A stretch of 64,000 nucleotides of DNA. Source: Thiocapsa imhoffii (lineage in GTDB: Bacteria; Pseudomonadota; Gammaproteobacteria; Chromatiales; Chromatiaceae). The stretch's first letter is position 1, and each line of letters begins with the position of its first letter. Positions 27,144 to 35,607 of this stretch are shown one piece after another. The notes beneath the pieces are model-generated. The model was not told where the DNA came from and did not search any database. It was given only the letters and a program-made list of their open reading frames with translations. Position numbers and translations under genes: made by a program. The stretch covers positions 124,001 through 188,000 of the forward strand of contig NZ_NRSD01000001.1 of NCBI RefSeq assembly GCF_016583985.1, in the 5' to 3' direction.

Positions 27144-28231
27144 GTCGATCCAGCGGCGGCGCGTCGCCGCCGCAACGCATCCTGATCGTGCGGCTCTCGG
27201 CGATCGGCGATATCGTCTTTGCCTCGCCCTTGATCCGGGTGCTGCGGCGCGCTTACCCGAACGCCCATCTGGCCTGGTTGGTGCAGCCTGAGTATCGCGC
27301 GCTCCTCGATCAGCATCCGGACCTGGACGAGGTGATCGTGTGTCCGCTTGGTCAGTGGCGCCGCTGGTGGGTTGAGCGACGCTTCGGCGCACTCTGGCAG
27401 GGCATTGCGGCGCTGCGTGCGACTCTGCGGGCCCGCCGCTTCGACCTCGCGCTCGATCTGCAGGGGTTGCTCAAGAGCGGCATCCTCACCTGGCTCTCGG
27501 GCGCGCGCACGCGGATCGGTCTGGGCGGGCGCGAGGGCAGCCGTTGGCTGATGTCCCGGACCATCGAACGGGGTGGCGAGCGGCTGCGGATCGGTTCGGA
27601 ATATCGATATCTGGCCGAACAGATGGGCTGGATCGACCCTGCCCGGCCCGCCGAACAGCTCGGGATGGATCTCTACTACAGCCCGCTCGACGCGGACTTC
27701 GCGGCTCGCACCATGGCCGAGCAAGGATTGGAGGAAGGCTATGTGGTGCTCTGCCCCTTCACCACACGCCCGCAGAAACACTGGATCGAACCGCGTTGGG
27801 CGGTGCTCGCCGGGCGCTTGCGCGAAGAGTTCGGTCTGGTTCCGGTCCTGCTCGGTGGCCCGGGCGATCAGGAGGCCGCGGCACGGATCAGCGCGGCGAC
27901 GGATCTCGAGGTCGGCATGCTCAATCTGGCGGGCCGTACCGGACTCATGGAGGCGGCGGCCGTGATCGATCGCGCGACACTGTTGATCGGGGTCGACACG
28001 GGTTTGGGCCACATGGGCATCGCCTTCGGTACCCCGAGCCTGCTCCTGTTCGGTGCGACCTGCCCCTACCTGGAGACGTCCCGCGCGAATGCGCGCGTGC
28101 TCTATCATCGACTCGCGTGCTCACCCTGCAAGCGGCGACCGACCTGCGACGGGGATTTCACCTGCATGCGGCGGATCGACGTCGAGGAGATCATCGCGGC
28201 GGCGCGCGCCTTGATCGGACGCGCGCCATGA
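27128..28231 (+). CDS. Family 9 glycosyltransferase (heptosyltransferase)
   Basis: The 367-residue protein is an ADP-heptose:LPS heptosyltransferase-like GT9 enzyme. The N-terminus RILIVRLSAIGDIVFASPLI is the family signature. The C-terminal half has FTTRPQKHWIEPRWAVLAG, PVLLGGPGDQE and VDTGLGHMGIAFGTPSLLLFG, the donor-binding region. The last 30 residues contain CSPCKRRPTCDGDFTCMRRI, a cysteine-rich stretch usual in WaaC/RfaF relatives. It probably adds heptose to the lipopolysaccharide inner core. I chose the ATG at 27128, because the longer upstream frame lies over the previous glycosyltransferase and has no family features. Confidence 0.88.
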   Translation: MHHGLSRSSGGASPPQRILIVRLSAIGDIVFASPLIRVLRRAYPNAHLAWLVQPEYRALLDQHPDLDEVIVCPLGQWRRWWVERRFGALWQGIAALRATLRARRFDLALDLQGLLKSGILTWLSGARTRIGLGGREGSRWLMSRTIERGGERLRIGSEYRYLAEQMGWIDPARPAEQLGMDLYYSPLDADFAARTMAEQGLEEGYVVLCPFTTRPQKHWIEPRWAVLAGRLREEFGLVPVLLGGPGDQEAAARISAATDLEVGMLNLAGRTGLMEAAAVIDRATLLIGVDTGLGHMGIAFGTPSLLLFGATCPYLETSRANARVLYHRLACSPCKRRPTCDGDFTCMRRIDVEEIIAAARALIGRAP

Positions 28232-29337
28232 GGATCCTCCACGTCGAAGGAGGACGCCATCTCTACGGTGGTGCCTTCCAGGTGCTGCACCTCCTGCGCG
28301 GACTGGCGGCACGCGGTCACCAGAGCACGCTGGCATGTCCGCGTGGTTGCGCCTTGGCCAAGGCCGCGGCACCCGTGGCGGAGGTGCATGAATTGACCAT
28401 GCGCGGCGATCTCGACCTGGCGATGGTGGCCCGGCTCAGTCGCCTGATCCGCGCCGTTCAGCCGGATCTGGTCCATCTGCACAGTCGCATCGGTGCCGAT
28501 GTCATGGGTGGGCTTGCGGCGTGGCGGTGCGGCGTCCCGGTCGTACACACGCGCCGGGTCGACAATCCCGAGCGGCCCTGGGTGGTGGCGCTCAAGTACC
28601 GTCTCTACGATCGGGTCGTGGCCATCTCCGAGGGCATCGGCAAGGTGTTGTTGGAGGAAGGGGTGCCGGTGGCGAAGCTGCGGGTGGTGCGCAGCGCGGT
28701 GGATCTGGAGACCTACCAGCAGCCCTGCGCCGACAGGCTGCTGCGCGCCGTGCTCGCCGCGCCGCGCCTGGGGTCACCCGAGCCCCTGCTGATCGGGGTG
28801 GTCGCCCAACTGATCGAGCGGAAAGGGCATGCGGACCTGATCACCGCGCTCCCTCCCTTGGTGGCGCGCTATCGAGGGCTGCGGGTGCTCTGTTTTGGGC
28901 AAGGCCCACTCGCGGCGAGACTCCAGGAACAGATCGATCAGGCGAACTTGACGGGGCGGGTGCGGCTCGTTGGGTTTCGCGACGACCTGGCGCAATTGCT
29001 GCCTTGTCTGGATCTGCTCGTGCATCCCGCTCGCATGGAAGGGCTGGGCGTAGCCTTGCTCCAAGCCGCCGCCGCCGGGGTGCCGATCGTTGCCACGCGG
29101 GTCGGTGGCATCCCGGAGGCGGTGCGCGATGGCGAGAATGGGTACCTGGTTCCGGCGGGCGCGGTCGGGGCGCTGCGCGAGGCGATCGATCGCCTCTTGA
29201 GCGACCCGGCCCGCCGCCGCGCCTTTGGTGCAGCGGGACAGGCCCTGATGGCGCGTGAGTTCTCGATCGATGCCATGGTCGAGGGGAATCTCGCGGTCTA
29301 CCGCGAACTGCTCGACCCCGCGCGCCGTCCGGGCTAA
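28228..29337 (+). CDS. Family 4 glycosyltransferase
   Basis: The 369-residue protein starts MRILHVEGGRHLYGGAFQVL, the common N-terminus of GT4 enzymes linked to lipopolysaccharide core assembly. The donor domain shows LIGVVAQLIERKGHADLI, VLCFGQGPLAARL, LVHPARMEGLGVALLQAAAAG and VGGIPEAVRDGENGYLV. The second Glu of the E-x7-E motif is Gln here. It overlaps the heptosyltransferase stop (ATGA) and is the last gene of the operon. Its stop overlaps the rnfH stop on the other strand by four bases. Confidence 0.85.
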   Translation: MRILHVEGGRHLYGGAFQVLHLLRGLAARGHQSTLACPRGCALAKAAAPVAEVHELTMRGDLDLAMVARLSRLIRAVQPDLVHLHSRIGADVMGGLAAWRCGVPVVHTRRVDNPERPWVVALKYRLYDRVVAISEGIGKVLLEEGVPVAKLRVVRSAVDLETYQQPCADRLLRAVLAAPRLGSPEPLLIGVVAQLIERKGHADLITALPPLVARYRGLRVLCFGQGPLAARLQEQIDQANLTGRVRLVGFRDDLAQLLPCLDLLVHPARMEGLGVALLQAAAAGVPIVATRVGGIPEAVRDGENGYLVPAGAVGALREAIDRLLSDPARRRAFGAAGQALMAREFSIDAMVEGNLAVYRELLDPARRPG

Positions 29338-29651
29338 TCCTGATCGCGCCGTTCGATCGTCTCTGGATCGGCCGTGATGGGGCGGTAGATCTCCACCCGG
29401 TCACCATCGCTGAGGGGGGTCTCGAGCTTCACCAGACGTCCGAAGATGCCGATGCGGTTCGTCTGCAGATCGATTTCGGGAAATTGCTTCAGCAGGCCCG
29501 AGCGCTCGATCGCCTCGCCGGCGGTGCTGCCCTGTGGGACGTCGAGCTTCAGCCAGGTCTGCTTGAATTTGTCCGCGTAGGCCACGCCGACATGCATGGT
29601 CGCGTTTCTCTCGGCCCTGGCGCTGGCCGGTTTAGGTTCGGGTTGATTCAC
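29334..29651 (-). CDS. rnfH: RnfH family ubiquitin-fold protein
   Basis: The 105-residue protein belongs to the RnfH / UPF0125 family with a beta-grasp ubiquitin-like fold. Visible family features are HVGVAYADKFKQ, the AGEAIERSGLL helix, NRIGIFGRLV and the C-terminal GDRVEIYRPIT. Its role in the Rnf complex is not known precisely. It is the last gene of the rnf operon, 42 bases after rnfE. The ATG at 29651 gives about 18 extra residues; an internal ATG (MHVGVAYADK) would give a shorter form that fits the family better. Confidence 0.88.
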   Translation of the reverse strand: MNQPEPKPASARAERNATMHVGVAYADKFKQTWLKLDVPQGSTAGEAIERSGLLKQFPEIDLQTNRIGIFGRLVKLETPLSDGDRVEIYRPITADPETIERRDQD

Positions 29652-29693
29652 GATCTGCTCTCGTCACGTTCAGGAAGGTTCGGGTTGGGATCG

Positions 29694-30395
29694 TCAACCG
29701 GTTGCCACGGCCGGCTGCGTGGCGGGTCGGGGCGCACGCAGCCGTCGATCGATCAAGCGCTTGGCCGCGAGCATGAAGCCGAGCGCGAGGAAGCCGCCCG
29801 GAGGCAGCACCGCGAGCAGGAAGCCGCGGTACTCGGGGATCAGCGTGAGTTCCAGGCCAGCAAAGCCCTCGCCGAGCAAGAGCGCGGCATTCGCGAAGAG
29901 GGTGCCGCTGCCGATGATCTCGCGGATGGCCCCAAGCGTGACCAGCACCAAGGTGAAGCCGACGCCCATCATGAGTCCATCGAAGGCGGCCGGCATCACC
30001 CGATTGCGCGAGGCGAAGGACTCAGCACGACCGAGGATGGCGCAGTTGGTCACGATCAAGGGGATGAACAGACCCAAGACCTTATGCAGATCGTGCAGCC
30101 AGGCATTGAGCCCGAGATCCACCAGGGTCACCAGCACGGCGATGATGAGCACGAAAACGGGGATCCGCACCTCCGGCGTGATCAGGCCACGCAGCAGTGA
30201 GATGAGGAGTCCCGAGGCGACCATGACGGCCATGCTCGCAAGCCCCATGCCGAGGCCATTGGTCGCGGTGCCGGTGACGGCGAGCAAGGGGCAGAGGGCG
30301 AGCGACTGGGCGAAGACGACATTGTTGTTCCAGATCCCGTCGGTGGCGATGCGACCCCATGCGGTCGGCGCTGGCGCGTCTATGGATGTGTTCAT
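29694..30395 (-). CDS. rnfE: Rnf complex subunit RnfE
   Basis: The 233-residue membrane protein has six predicted helices. The family motifs WNNNVVFAQSLALCPLLAV, HKVLGLFIPLIVTNCAILGRAE and FTLVLVTLGAIRE are present; the cysteines in LCPL and TNCAI help hold the iron-sulfur centre shared with RnfA. Rnf couples NADH:ferredoxin electron transfer to the membrane ion gradient. In diazotrophs a nif-linked Rnf is thought to supply low-potential electrons to nitrogenase. The gene lies between rnfG and rnfH. Confidence 0.95.
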   Translation of the reverse strand: MNTSIDAPAPTAWGRIATDGIWNNNVVFAQSLALCPLLAVTGTATNGLGMGLASMAVMVASGLLISLLRGLITPEVRIPVFVLIIAVLVTLVDLGLNAWLHDLHKVLGLFIPLIVTNCAILGRAESFASRNRVMPAAFDGLMMGVGFTLVLVTLGAIREIIGSGTLFANAALLLGEGFAGLELTLIPEYRGFLLAVLPPGGFLALGFMLAAKRLIDRRLRAPRPATQPAVATG

Positions 30396-30455
30396 GGTGA
30401 TGTGGTTTCCGTCGTCTGGTGCGAACCAGGTTGGTCGCGGCGGGCAATCAGGGTC

Positions 30456-31175
30456 TTAGCGCGCCGCGGATGACTCGGTGCTCTCCGAGACCTCCGAGAC
30501 CTCCGAGGCGGCTGCCTCCAGAACCTCTGCATCCGGGATCTCGACCTGAATGACGGCCGAGGCGGTCAGGGTGTCGCGGTGCTTGGCGAAGAACACTAAG
30601 CCCTCGCGGAGCGCGCTCAGAATGGCTCGGGGGGTGATGGTCGCCCCGGTGAACTGATCGAAATCGCCGCCGTCCTTGCGCACGGCCCAGCGCTCAAGCG
30701 GCGGATGATCCAGACTCAAACCCTCGAACACCAGGATCCAATCACTCTTGGAGCGCTCCATCTTGTCGCCGAGCCCGGGGGTCTCGGAGTGCGAGAGCAC
30801 GCGGGTCCCGAGGATCTGGCCGGAGGCATCGAGACCGAGCAGCAGGTCGATCGGCCCCGCGTAACCACGCCCACGCACACGAAAGGCCAGACCCGTGATC
30901 TCGGTGCCCCGGCGTGCGCGGTAGATTGCCAGGGGGGCTCCGTCTGGACCCTCCAGGGTGATGGGATCGGCGAGCAGGTCGTTGTCATGCAACGCCAGTG
31001 GGATGACCTCGGACAGCGAGGCCTGCAGGTCCTCGGCCTCGCGCAGGGCAATGGTGTCACGCGTGGCGATGTCGCCGATGACCAGGAGCGCCGCTGCGAT
31101 CAGGGTGAAACCACCGAGCAGGCCGGCTTGATAGCCGATCCGTTTGCGATAGGAGGGAACAGTCACCGTACTCAT
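30456..31175 (-). CDS. rnfG: Rnf complex flavin subunit RnfG
   Basis: The 239-residue protein has one N-terminal membrane helix (GLLGGFTLIAAALLVIGD) and a periplasmic flavin domain. The segment FDQFTGATITPRAIL holds the threonine that covalently binds FMN; LSHSETPGLGDKME precedes it as in the family. The ATG at 31175 (MSTVTVPSYRKR) overlaps the rnfD stop by four bases. The C-terminus ends in an unusual Ser/Glu-rich tail (SEVSEVSESTESSAAR). Confidence 0.93.
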   Translation of the reverse strand: MSTVTVPSYRKRIGYQAGLLGGFTLIAAALLVIGDIATRDTIALREAEDLQASLSEVIPLALHDNDLLADPITLEGPDGAPLAIYRARRGTEITGLAFRVRGRGYAGPIDLLLGLDASGQILGTRVLSHSETPGLGDKMERSKSDWILVFEGLSLDHPPLERWAVRKDGGDFDQFTGATITPRAILSALREGLVFFAKHRDTLTASAVIQVEIPDAEVLEAAASEVSEVSESTESSAAR

Positions 31176-32263
31176 GGGCGAATCTCGGTGGGGTCGCGGT
31201 ATTCGAGCGGGCTCCCGCGCCGCGTCCGTCCATAGACGCGGGGGCGAATGTAGTGATCGATCATGGGGGTGCAGGCATTCATGAGCAGGATGGCGAAGGC
31301 AACGCCCTCGGGGTAGCCGGCCCAGGTGCGGATCATATAGACCAGGAGGCCACAGCCGGCCCCGAACAGGAGCTGACCCCACTTCGAGACCGGCGAGGTG
31401 ACCGGGTCGGTGGCGATGAAGAAGGCCACCAACAGGGTGGCGCCCGAGACGATGTGATAGAGGGCGCCGGCATAGCGTTCTGGATCATAGAGGTTCATGC
31501 CGGTCGCGATCAGGGCGAGGGTGCCGATCATCGCCGCTGGGATATGCCAGGTGATGACGCGCTTGGCCAGCAGAAAGAAGCCACCGACCAGGATCAAGAG
31601 TGCCGAGGTTTCACCCATGCTACCGGCGATGGTTCCCACCGCCCCCGACAGCACATAGGTCATGCCGGGAATGATCTGCGAGAGGGTCGCCCCCTGACTG
31701 AGTTCGGTGCGCACATGGCTGAGCAAGGTCGCACCCGAGACCGCATCGAGACTCTCCCGACCGAGACTGATCGCGAGACTCTCGAGCAATCCTGGCGCCG
31801 CGGGAGAGAAGAGCGGCATCGGCTGGACATAGCTCGTCATTTCCAACGGGAAGGAGACGAGCAGGGCAACGCGTGCCACCATGGCTGGATTGAAGAGATT
31901 CTGACCGACCCCGCCGAACACCTGCTTGGCGATCACGATAGCGATGAGGGCGCCGATCGCCCCAATCCACCAGGGTGCCCAGGGCGGTAGACTGAGGGCC
32001 AAGAGCCAACCCGCCAGCAGCGCCGAGCCATCGCTGAGGTAGGGTACTTGGGGCTTGCCGGCGAGTCGCAGACAGACGGATTCGGCCACCACGGCGGTGC
32101 CTAAGGTCACCACGAACAGGAAGATGGCCGGCCAGCCGAATTGCCAGAAACCAAAGAGGGTCGCGGGCAGGAGTGCGAGCATCACCAGACCCATGGTGCG
32201 CGAGATGCTCGTGGGCGCATGCGCATAGGGTCCAGCGAGCGCGGCCGGGGTTTCGATCTGCAT
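31172..32263 (-). CDS. rnfD: Rnf complex membrane flavin subunit RnfD
   Basis: The 363-residue membrane protein has about nine helices. A covalent-FMN motif is visible in DAVSGATLLS near residue 185, along with KQVFGGVGQNLFNPAMVARV and FIATDPVTSPVSKWGQL, which are conserved in RnfD/NqrB. I chose the ATG at 32263 (MQIETPAALAGPYAH), one base from the rnfC stop. The longer frame only runs through the rnfC C-terminal region. It forms part of the membrane electron path of the Rnf pump. Confidence 0.95.
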   Translation of the reverse strand: MQIETPAALAGPYAHAPTSISRTMGLVMLALLPATLFGFWQFGWPAIFLFVVTLGTAVVAESVCLRLAGKPQVPYLSDGSALLAGWLLALSLPPWAPWWIGAIGALIAIVIAKQVFGGVGQNLFNPAMVARVALLVSFPLEMTSYVQPMPLFSPAAPGLLESLAISLGRESLDAVSGATLLSHVRTELSQGATLSQIIPGMTYVLSGAVGTIAGSMGETSALLILVGGFFLLAKRVITWHIPAAMIGTLALIATGMNLYDPERYAGALYHIVSGATLLVAFFIATDPVTSPVSKWGQLLFGAGCGLLVYMIRTWAGYPEGVAFAILLMNACTPMIDHYIRPRVYGRTRRGSPLEYRDPTEIRP

Positions 32264-32264
32264 C

Positions 32265-33833
32265 CTAAACCTCCACCTGCCCTGCTGCGCGACGGGGATC
32301 CTGGGCCGCCGGCGGCGGATCACCCGCGCCACTGGTGGCACGCTCTGCTGGGGTCGCCGGGGTGGTTGGCGCGGGTGCCGACGCCGCCGTCGCTGGTGTC
32401 TCGCTCGTGCGTTTGCGTTTGGCCATGGCCGCGCGCTTGGCCTGCTTGATCGCCTCCATGCGCGCAAGGCGTTGGGCGGCGAGGCGTTTGGTCTCGACGT
32501 GTTTCTGCTTGGCCCGTCCGCGCGCGGCCATCTCGCCCTTGGCATAGTTGAAGAGCTGCACCAGTGGCAAGTGTGCCGGACAGACATAGGCACAGGAGCC
32601 GCAGCCGATGCAGTCCATGAGCCCGAGTCGCACCGCGCCCTCAAGATCTCCCGCCCGCGTGTGGGCCGCCATCTCGAGTGGTAACAGCCCGCACGGGCAG
32701 GCCTGGACGCAACTGGCGCAGCGAATGCAGGGCATGGGATCGCGCCGGGCAACCTCCGCCGTGGTCAGGGCCAGCACCCCATTGCTACCCTTGACCATGG
32801 GTACGCGGGTGCTCGGTAATGGTTGGCCCATCATGGGACCACCGCTGATCAGTTGCGCTGGCTCGCTGCTGAAGCCGCCACAATGATCGAGCAGATCCCG
32901 CACCCGCGCGCCGAGCGGCACGCGGAGATTACGGGGGCGTGCAACGGCGGCGCCACTGACGGTCACGACGCGCGAGATCAGTGGTCGCCCCTGGCGCAGC
33001 GCCTCGTGGACCGCGAAGGCCGTGGCAGCGTTGTGCACCACCACGCCGATGTCCGCCGTTAAACCACGCGCCGGCGTTTCACGCCCGGTCAGGGCCTGCA
33101 CCAAATGGCGTTCCGATCCCATGGGGTAACGGGTCGGGAGGCGGGCGATCCGAATGTTTGGATCCGCCGCCGCGGCCTGGCTCATCTGGGTCTGGGCCGC
33201 CGGCTTGTTGTTCTCGATCGCGATGATGATGCGCGTGACGCCGAGTGCATGCGCCATGATGCGCACGCCATCGACGACGCCCTGTGCCTGCTCACGCATC
33301 AGGCGATCATCACAGGTGAGGTAGGGCTCGCATTCGGCCCCGTTGATGACCAGGGTATGGAGTGGATAGCGGTTGCGCAGATTGAGCTTTACCGCGGCGG
33401 GAAAGGTCGCGCCCCCCATGCCGACGATGCCGGCCGCCGCGACCCGTTCGGCGATCGCCTCCGGTGGCAGCGCAAAGGGATCCGCGACGCCGCCGATGGT
33501 CTCGTCCCAGCGCTCCTCTCCGTCCGGCTGGAGGGTGATGGTGCGTACCGAGAGTCCGGAGGCATGATGCGCGGGGTAGCTTCCGATACCCATGATGCGA
33601 CCCGAGGTCGACGCATGCACCGGCGCCGAGATGATGCCCTGGCTCTGTGCTAACAGCTCGCCCTTGGCGACGATCTGGCCCCGCCGGACGACCGGTGTCG
33701 CAGGCGCGCCGATATGTTGCTGGAGCGGGATGTGCAGCAATGCCGGGAGGGGGAGGTGTTCGATGGGTTGCTCGGCGGCGAGATGCTTCTGATCGTGTGG
33801 ATGCACGCCGCCGCGGATCTTGAAGAGTCTCAT
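32265..33833 (-). CDS. rnfC: Rnf complex NADH-binding/iron-sulfur subunit RnfC
   Basis: The 522-residue protein starts MRLFKIRGGVHPHDQKHLAA, the standard RnfC opening. GIVGMGGATFPAAVKL and INGAECEPYLTCDDRLM form the Nqo1-like flavin/NADH fold. Two 4Fe-4S sites follow: CIRCASCVQACPCG and CIGCGSCAYVCPA. The C-terminal 80 residues are Ala/Pro/Lys-rich and probably flexible. RnfC is the peripheral subunit where NADH meets the complex. It lies 40 bases after rnfB. The longer frame to 34001 overlaps rnfB and was not used. Confidence 0.96.
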   Translation of the reverse strand: MRLFKIRGGVHPHDQKHLAAEQPIEHLPLPALLHIPLQQHIGAPATPVVRRGQIVAKGELLAQSQGIISAPVHASTSGRIMGIGSYPAHHASGLSVRTITLQPDGEERWDETIGGVADPFALPPEAIAERVAAAGIVGMGGATFPAAVKLNLRNRYPLHTLVINGAECEPYLTCDDRLMREQAQGVVDGVRIMAHALGVTRIIIAIENNKPAAQTQMSQAAAADPNIRIARLPTRYPMGSERHLVQALTGRETPARGLTADIGVVVHNAATAFAVHEALRQGRPLISRVVTVSGAAVARPRNLRVPLGARVRDLLDHCGGFSSEPAQLISGGPMMGQPLPSTRVPMVKGSNGVLALTTAEVARRDPMPCIRCASCVQACPCGLLPLEMAAHTRAGDLEGAVRLGLMDCIGCGSCAYVCPAHLPLVQLFNYAKGEMAARGRAKQKHVETKRLAAQRLARMEAIKQAKRAAMAKRKRTSETPATAASAPAPTTPATPAERATSGAGDPPPAAQDPRRAAGQVEV

Positions 33834-33873
33834 ACGAGTTCGCCTGATGCGTGGGGTCGCGAGTGCGCGAGGG

Positions 33874-34407
33874 TCATGCCGCGACGGCCATGGGTTTGGG
33901 CCAAAACCAGTTCTGTAGGGTCGGGGTGAGTGGGCGCATCTCGATGCACTCGGTCGGGCAGACCGAAAAACAGAGCTCACAGCCGGTGCAGGCGTCGGCA
34001 AAGACGCTGTGGATCATGTTGTTCGCCCCCATGATCGCGTCGGTCGGGCAGCGCTTGAAGCACTTGGTGCAGCCCACGCAACGCTGTTCGTGAATGTGCG
34101 CGATCAACGGCACGGCCTCGGCGAGGCCCGTGGACTCGATGCGGACGCCGAGCAGGTCCGCCAATGCCTCGGCTAGCGCACGACCGCCCGGCGGGCAGAT
34201 GGTGACCGCTGCCGTGCCAGCGGCAATGGCCTCGGCCGCGGGGGTGCAGCCGGGATACCCGCATTGTCCGCACTGTGAGCCAGGCAGCAGGTCCGCAACC
34301 TGCTCGGTGAGCGGATTCCCTTCGACCCTCAGATAGCGTGCGGCAAGCCCGAGCAGCCAGCCTAGGAGCAGCCCGAGGGTCGTGAGACTGAGGATGGCAG
34401 CGATCAT
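33874..34407 (-). CDS. rnfB: Rnf complex ferredoxin subunit RnfB
   Basis: The 177-residue protein has an N-terminal membrane anchor (LSLTTLGLLLGWLLGLA), the 4Fe-4S domain CGQCGYPGCTPAAEAI with a fourth cysteine in ICPPGG, and a two-cluster ferredoxin domain with CVGCTKCFKRCP and CTGCELCFSVCP. It passes electrons between RnfC and soluble ferredoxin. It follows rnfA by 107 bases. The length is typical of the short RnfB form found in nif-linked clusters. Confidence 0.96.
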   Translation of the reverse strand: MIAAILSLTTLGLLLGWLLGLAARYLRVEGNPLTEQVADLLPGSQCGQCGYPGCTPAAEAIAAGTAAVTICPPGGRALAEALADLLGVRIESTGLAEAVPLIAHIHEQRCVGCTKCFKRCPTDAIMGANNMIHSVFADACTGCELCFSVCPTECIEMRPLTPTLQNWFWPKPMAVAA

Positions 34408-34514
34408 GGTGTCGTCATCTCCGCATCGATTCGGTTACGCGTTCGGGCGCGCGGCCCACAGGTCGTCTTCGGCCCTGACCAGCCACCGCCACAAGGGGGG
34501 TTGGAGCCCGCGTG

Positions 34515-35090
34515 TCAGGCGAGTCCGGCAAAGCCCATGAAGGCGAGCGACAGCAGCCCCGCCGCGATGAAGGCGATGGGCGCGCCAGCAAAGGTCGCCG
34601 GAACTTGCGCCACGGCGAGTCGTTCACGCATCCCCGCAAACAAGATCATCACCAAGGTGAATCCAAGCGCCGAGCCAAACCCGTACAGCACGCTCTGCAG
34701 AAACCCGTTCTCCTCCTGCACATTCAGAAGCGCGACGCCGAGCACGGCGCAGTTGGTCGTGATCAAGGGCAGGAAGATGCCCAGCACCTGATAGAGTGCG
34801 GGCGAGAGCTTGCGCACCGCCATTTCGGTGAACTGCACCACCGCGGCGATCACCAGGATGAAGGTCAGGATCCGCAGGAAGCCGATATCCAACGGGGTGA
34901 GCACAAAACGCTCCAGCAGCCAACTCGCCACCGCTGCCAGCGTCAGCACGAAGGTCGTCGCCAAGCCCATGCCCAGTGCCGAGTCAAGTTTGTTCGAGAC
35001 CCCCATGAAGGGGCAGAGCCCGAGAAACTTCACCAGCACCACGTTGTTGACCAGCGCGGTTCCAAGGATCAAGAGGATGTATTCGCCCAT
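34515..35090 (-). CDS. rnfA: Rnf complex membrane subunit RnfA
   Basis: The 191-residue membrane protein has six helices, starting [38 protein letters not shown] and [16 protein letters not shown] are the conserved cysteine-bearing segments that form the membrane iron-sulfur centre with RnfE. It is the first gene of rnfABCDGEH. A sigma-54-type promoter lies 66-81 bases upstream of its start codon, in a region shared with nifL. Confidence 0.96.
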   Translation of the reverse strand: MGEYILLILGTALVNNVVLVKFLGLCPFMGVSNKLDSALGMGLATTFVLTLAAVASWLLERFVLTPLDIGFLRILTFILVIAAVVQFTEMAVRKLSPALYQVLGIFLPLITTNCAVLGVALLNVQEENGFLQSVLYGFGSALGFTLVMILFAGMRERLAVAQVPATFAGAPIAFIAAGLLSLAFMGFAGLA

Positions 35091-35155
35091 TAGCGATCAG
35101 ACCAGAGGTCGTTGTGCCGCGGCCGACGTGACCGCGATCGTCTGATCGGTGTCGA

Positions 35156-35171
35156 TGCAAAGGCAATGCCA
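35156..35171 (-). promoter_or_regulatory. Putative sigma-54 (-24/-12) promoter of rnfA
   Basis: Read on the minus strand from 35171 to 35156 the sequence is TGGCATTGCCTTTGCA. It matches TGGCAC-N5-TTGCA with one mismatch and the exact 10-base spacing between GG and GC. Transcription would start near 35145, about 55 bases before the rnfA ATG. Sigma-54 promoters with NifA as activator are the rule for nif operons. Confidence 0.75.
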
Positions 35172-35327
35172 GCCTCCGCAAGCCGACCGAGGTGCGTCCT
35201 GGTGAGGCGCGCCGCCCCAAGTGCCCAAGCTCTCCCCATCGCGCCGCCCATTGGTCCTGTTCCTCGCGCCAGTGGGCGGGCGGGCTGGCGCAACCGCCCC
35301 ACGCAGTCCGGGTTGCCACTCAGGGCC

Positions 35328-35343
35328 TGTCGCACTGGCAACA
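35328..35343. promoter_or_regulatory. Putative NifA upstream activator site (TGT-N10-ACA)
   Basis: TGTCGCACTGGCAACA is an exact match to the palindromic NifA binding consensus. It lies about 185 bases upstream of the expected rnfA transcription start, and about 240 bases upstream of that of nifL. The distance is on the long side for NifA, which usually binds at -80 to -150. Confidence 0.6.
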
Positions 35344-35370
35344 GCTCTCCCCCAGTTGATTGGCGTGGAG

Positions 35371-35386
35371 TGTCGGAAACCTGACA
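35371..35386. promoter_or_regulatory. Second putative NifA upstream activator site (TGT-N10-ACA)
   Basis: TGTCGGAAACCTGACA matches the NifA consensus exactly. Its start is 43 bases from the start of the first site, about four helical turns. Both sites sit near the middle of the rnfA-nifL gap and could serve either promoter. Confidence 0.6.
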
Positions 35387-35552
35387 AAATGAGCGTGCCC
35401 GCACTGCGCGCTGTCCTCCCCAACGTGGGCAGCCTGCGGATTCCGGCTCAATTCACTCGGCGCATCGGATGCGACTCCTCATCCCGCGGCTGCGGGATTC
35501 AGCGGGCTGGTAACGTGCGGAGGTCTCCAGGACCGGCGTGCGGCAGCGGTTC

Positions 35553-35568
35553 GGGCATTCGTTTTGCT
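35553..35568 (+). promoter_or_regulatory. Putative sigma-54 (-24/-12) promoter of nifLA
   Basis: GGGCATTCGTTTTGCT matches TGGCAC-N5-TTGCT except for the first and sixth bases and keeps the 10-base GG-to-GC spacing. The transcription start would fall near 35579, leaving a 29-base leader with AGGAGA at 35597-35602 before the GTG start of nifL. Confidence 0.6.
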
Positions 35569-35607
35569 AGACTGTCGGGAAGCCCACCCCGGTTTCAGGA
35601 GAATCGC

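Noticed and set aside
27544..28227. Long 5' extension of the last glycosyltransferase frame
   Set aside because: It lies over the heptosyltransferase gene; the GT4 start MRILHVEGG at 28228 has an ATGA overlap.
35221..35607. 129-codon N-terminal extension of NifL
   Set aside because: It would cross the NifA sites and the nifL promoter, has no ribosome-binding site and no PAS homology; GTG 35608 has AGGAGA in place.
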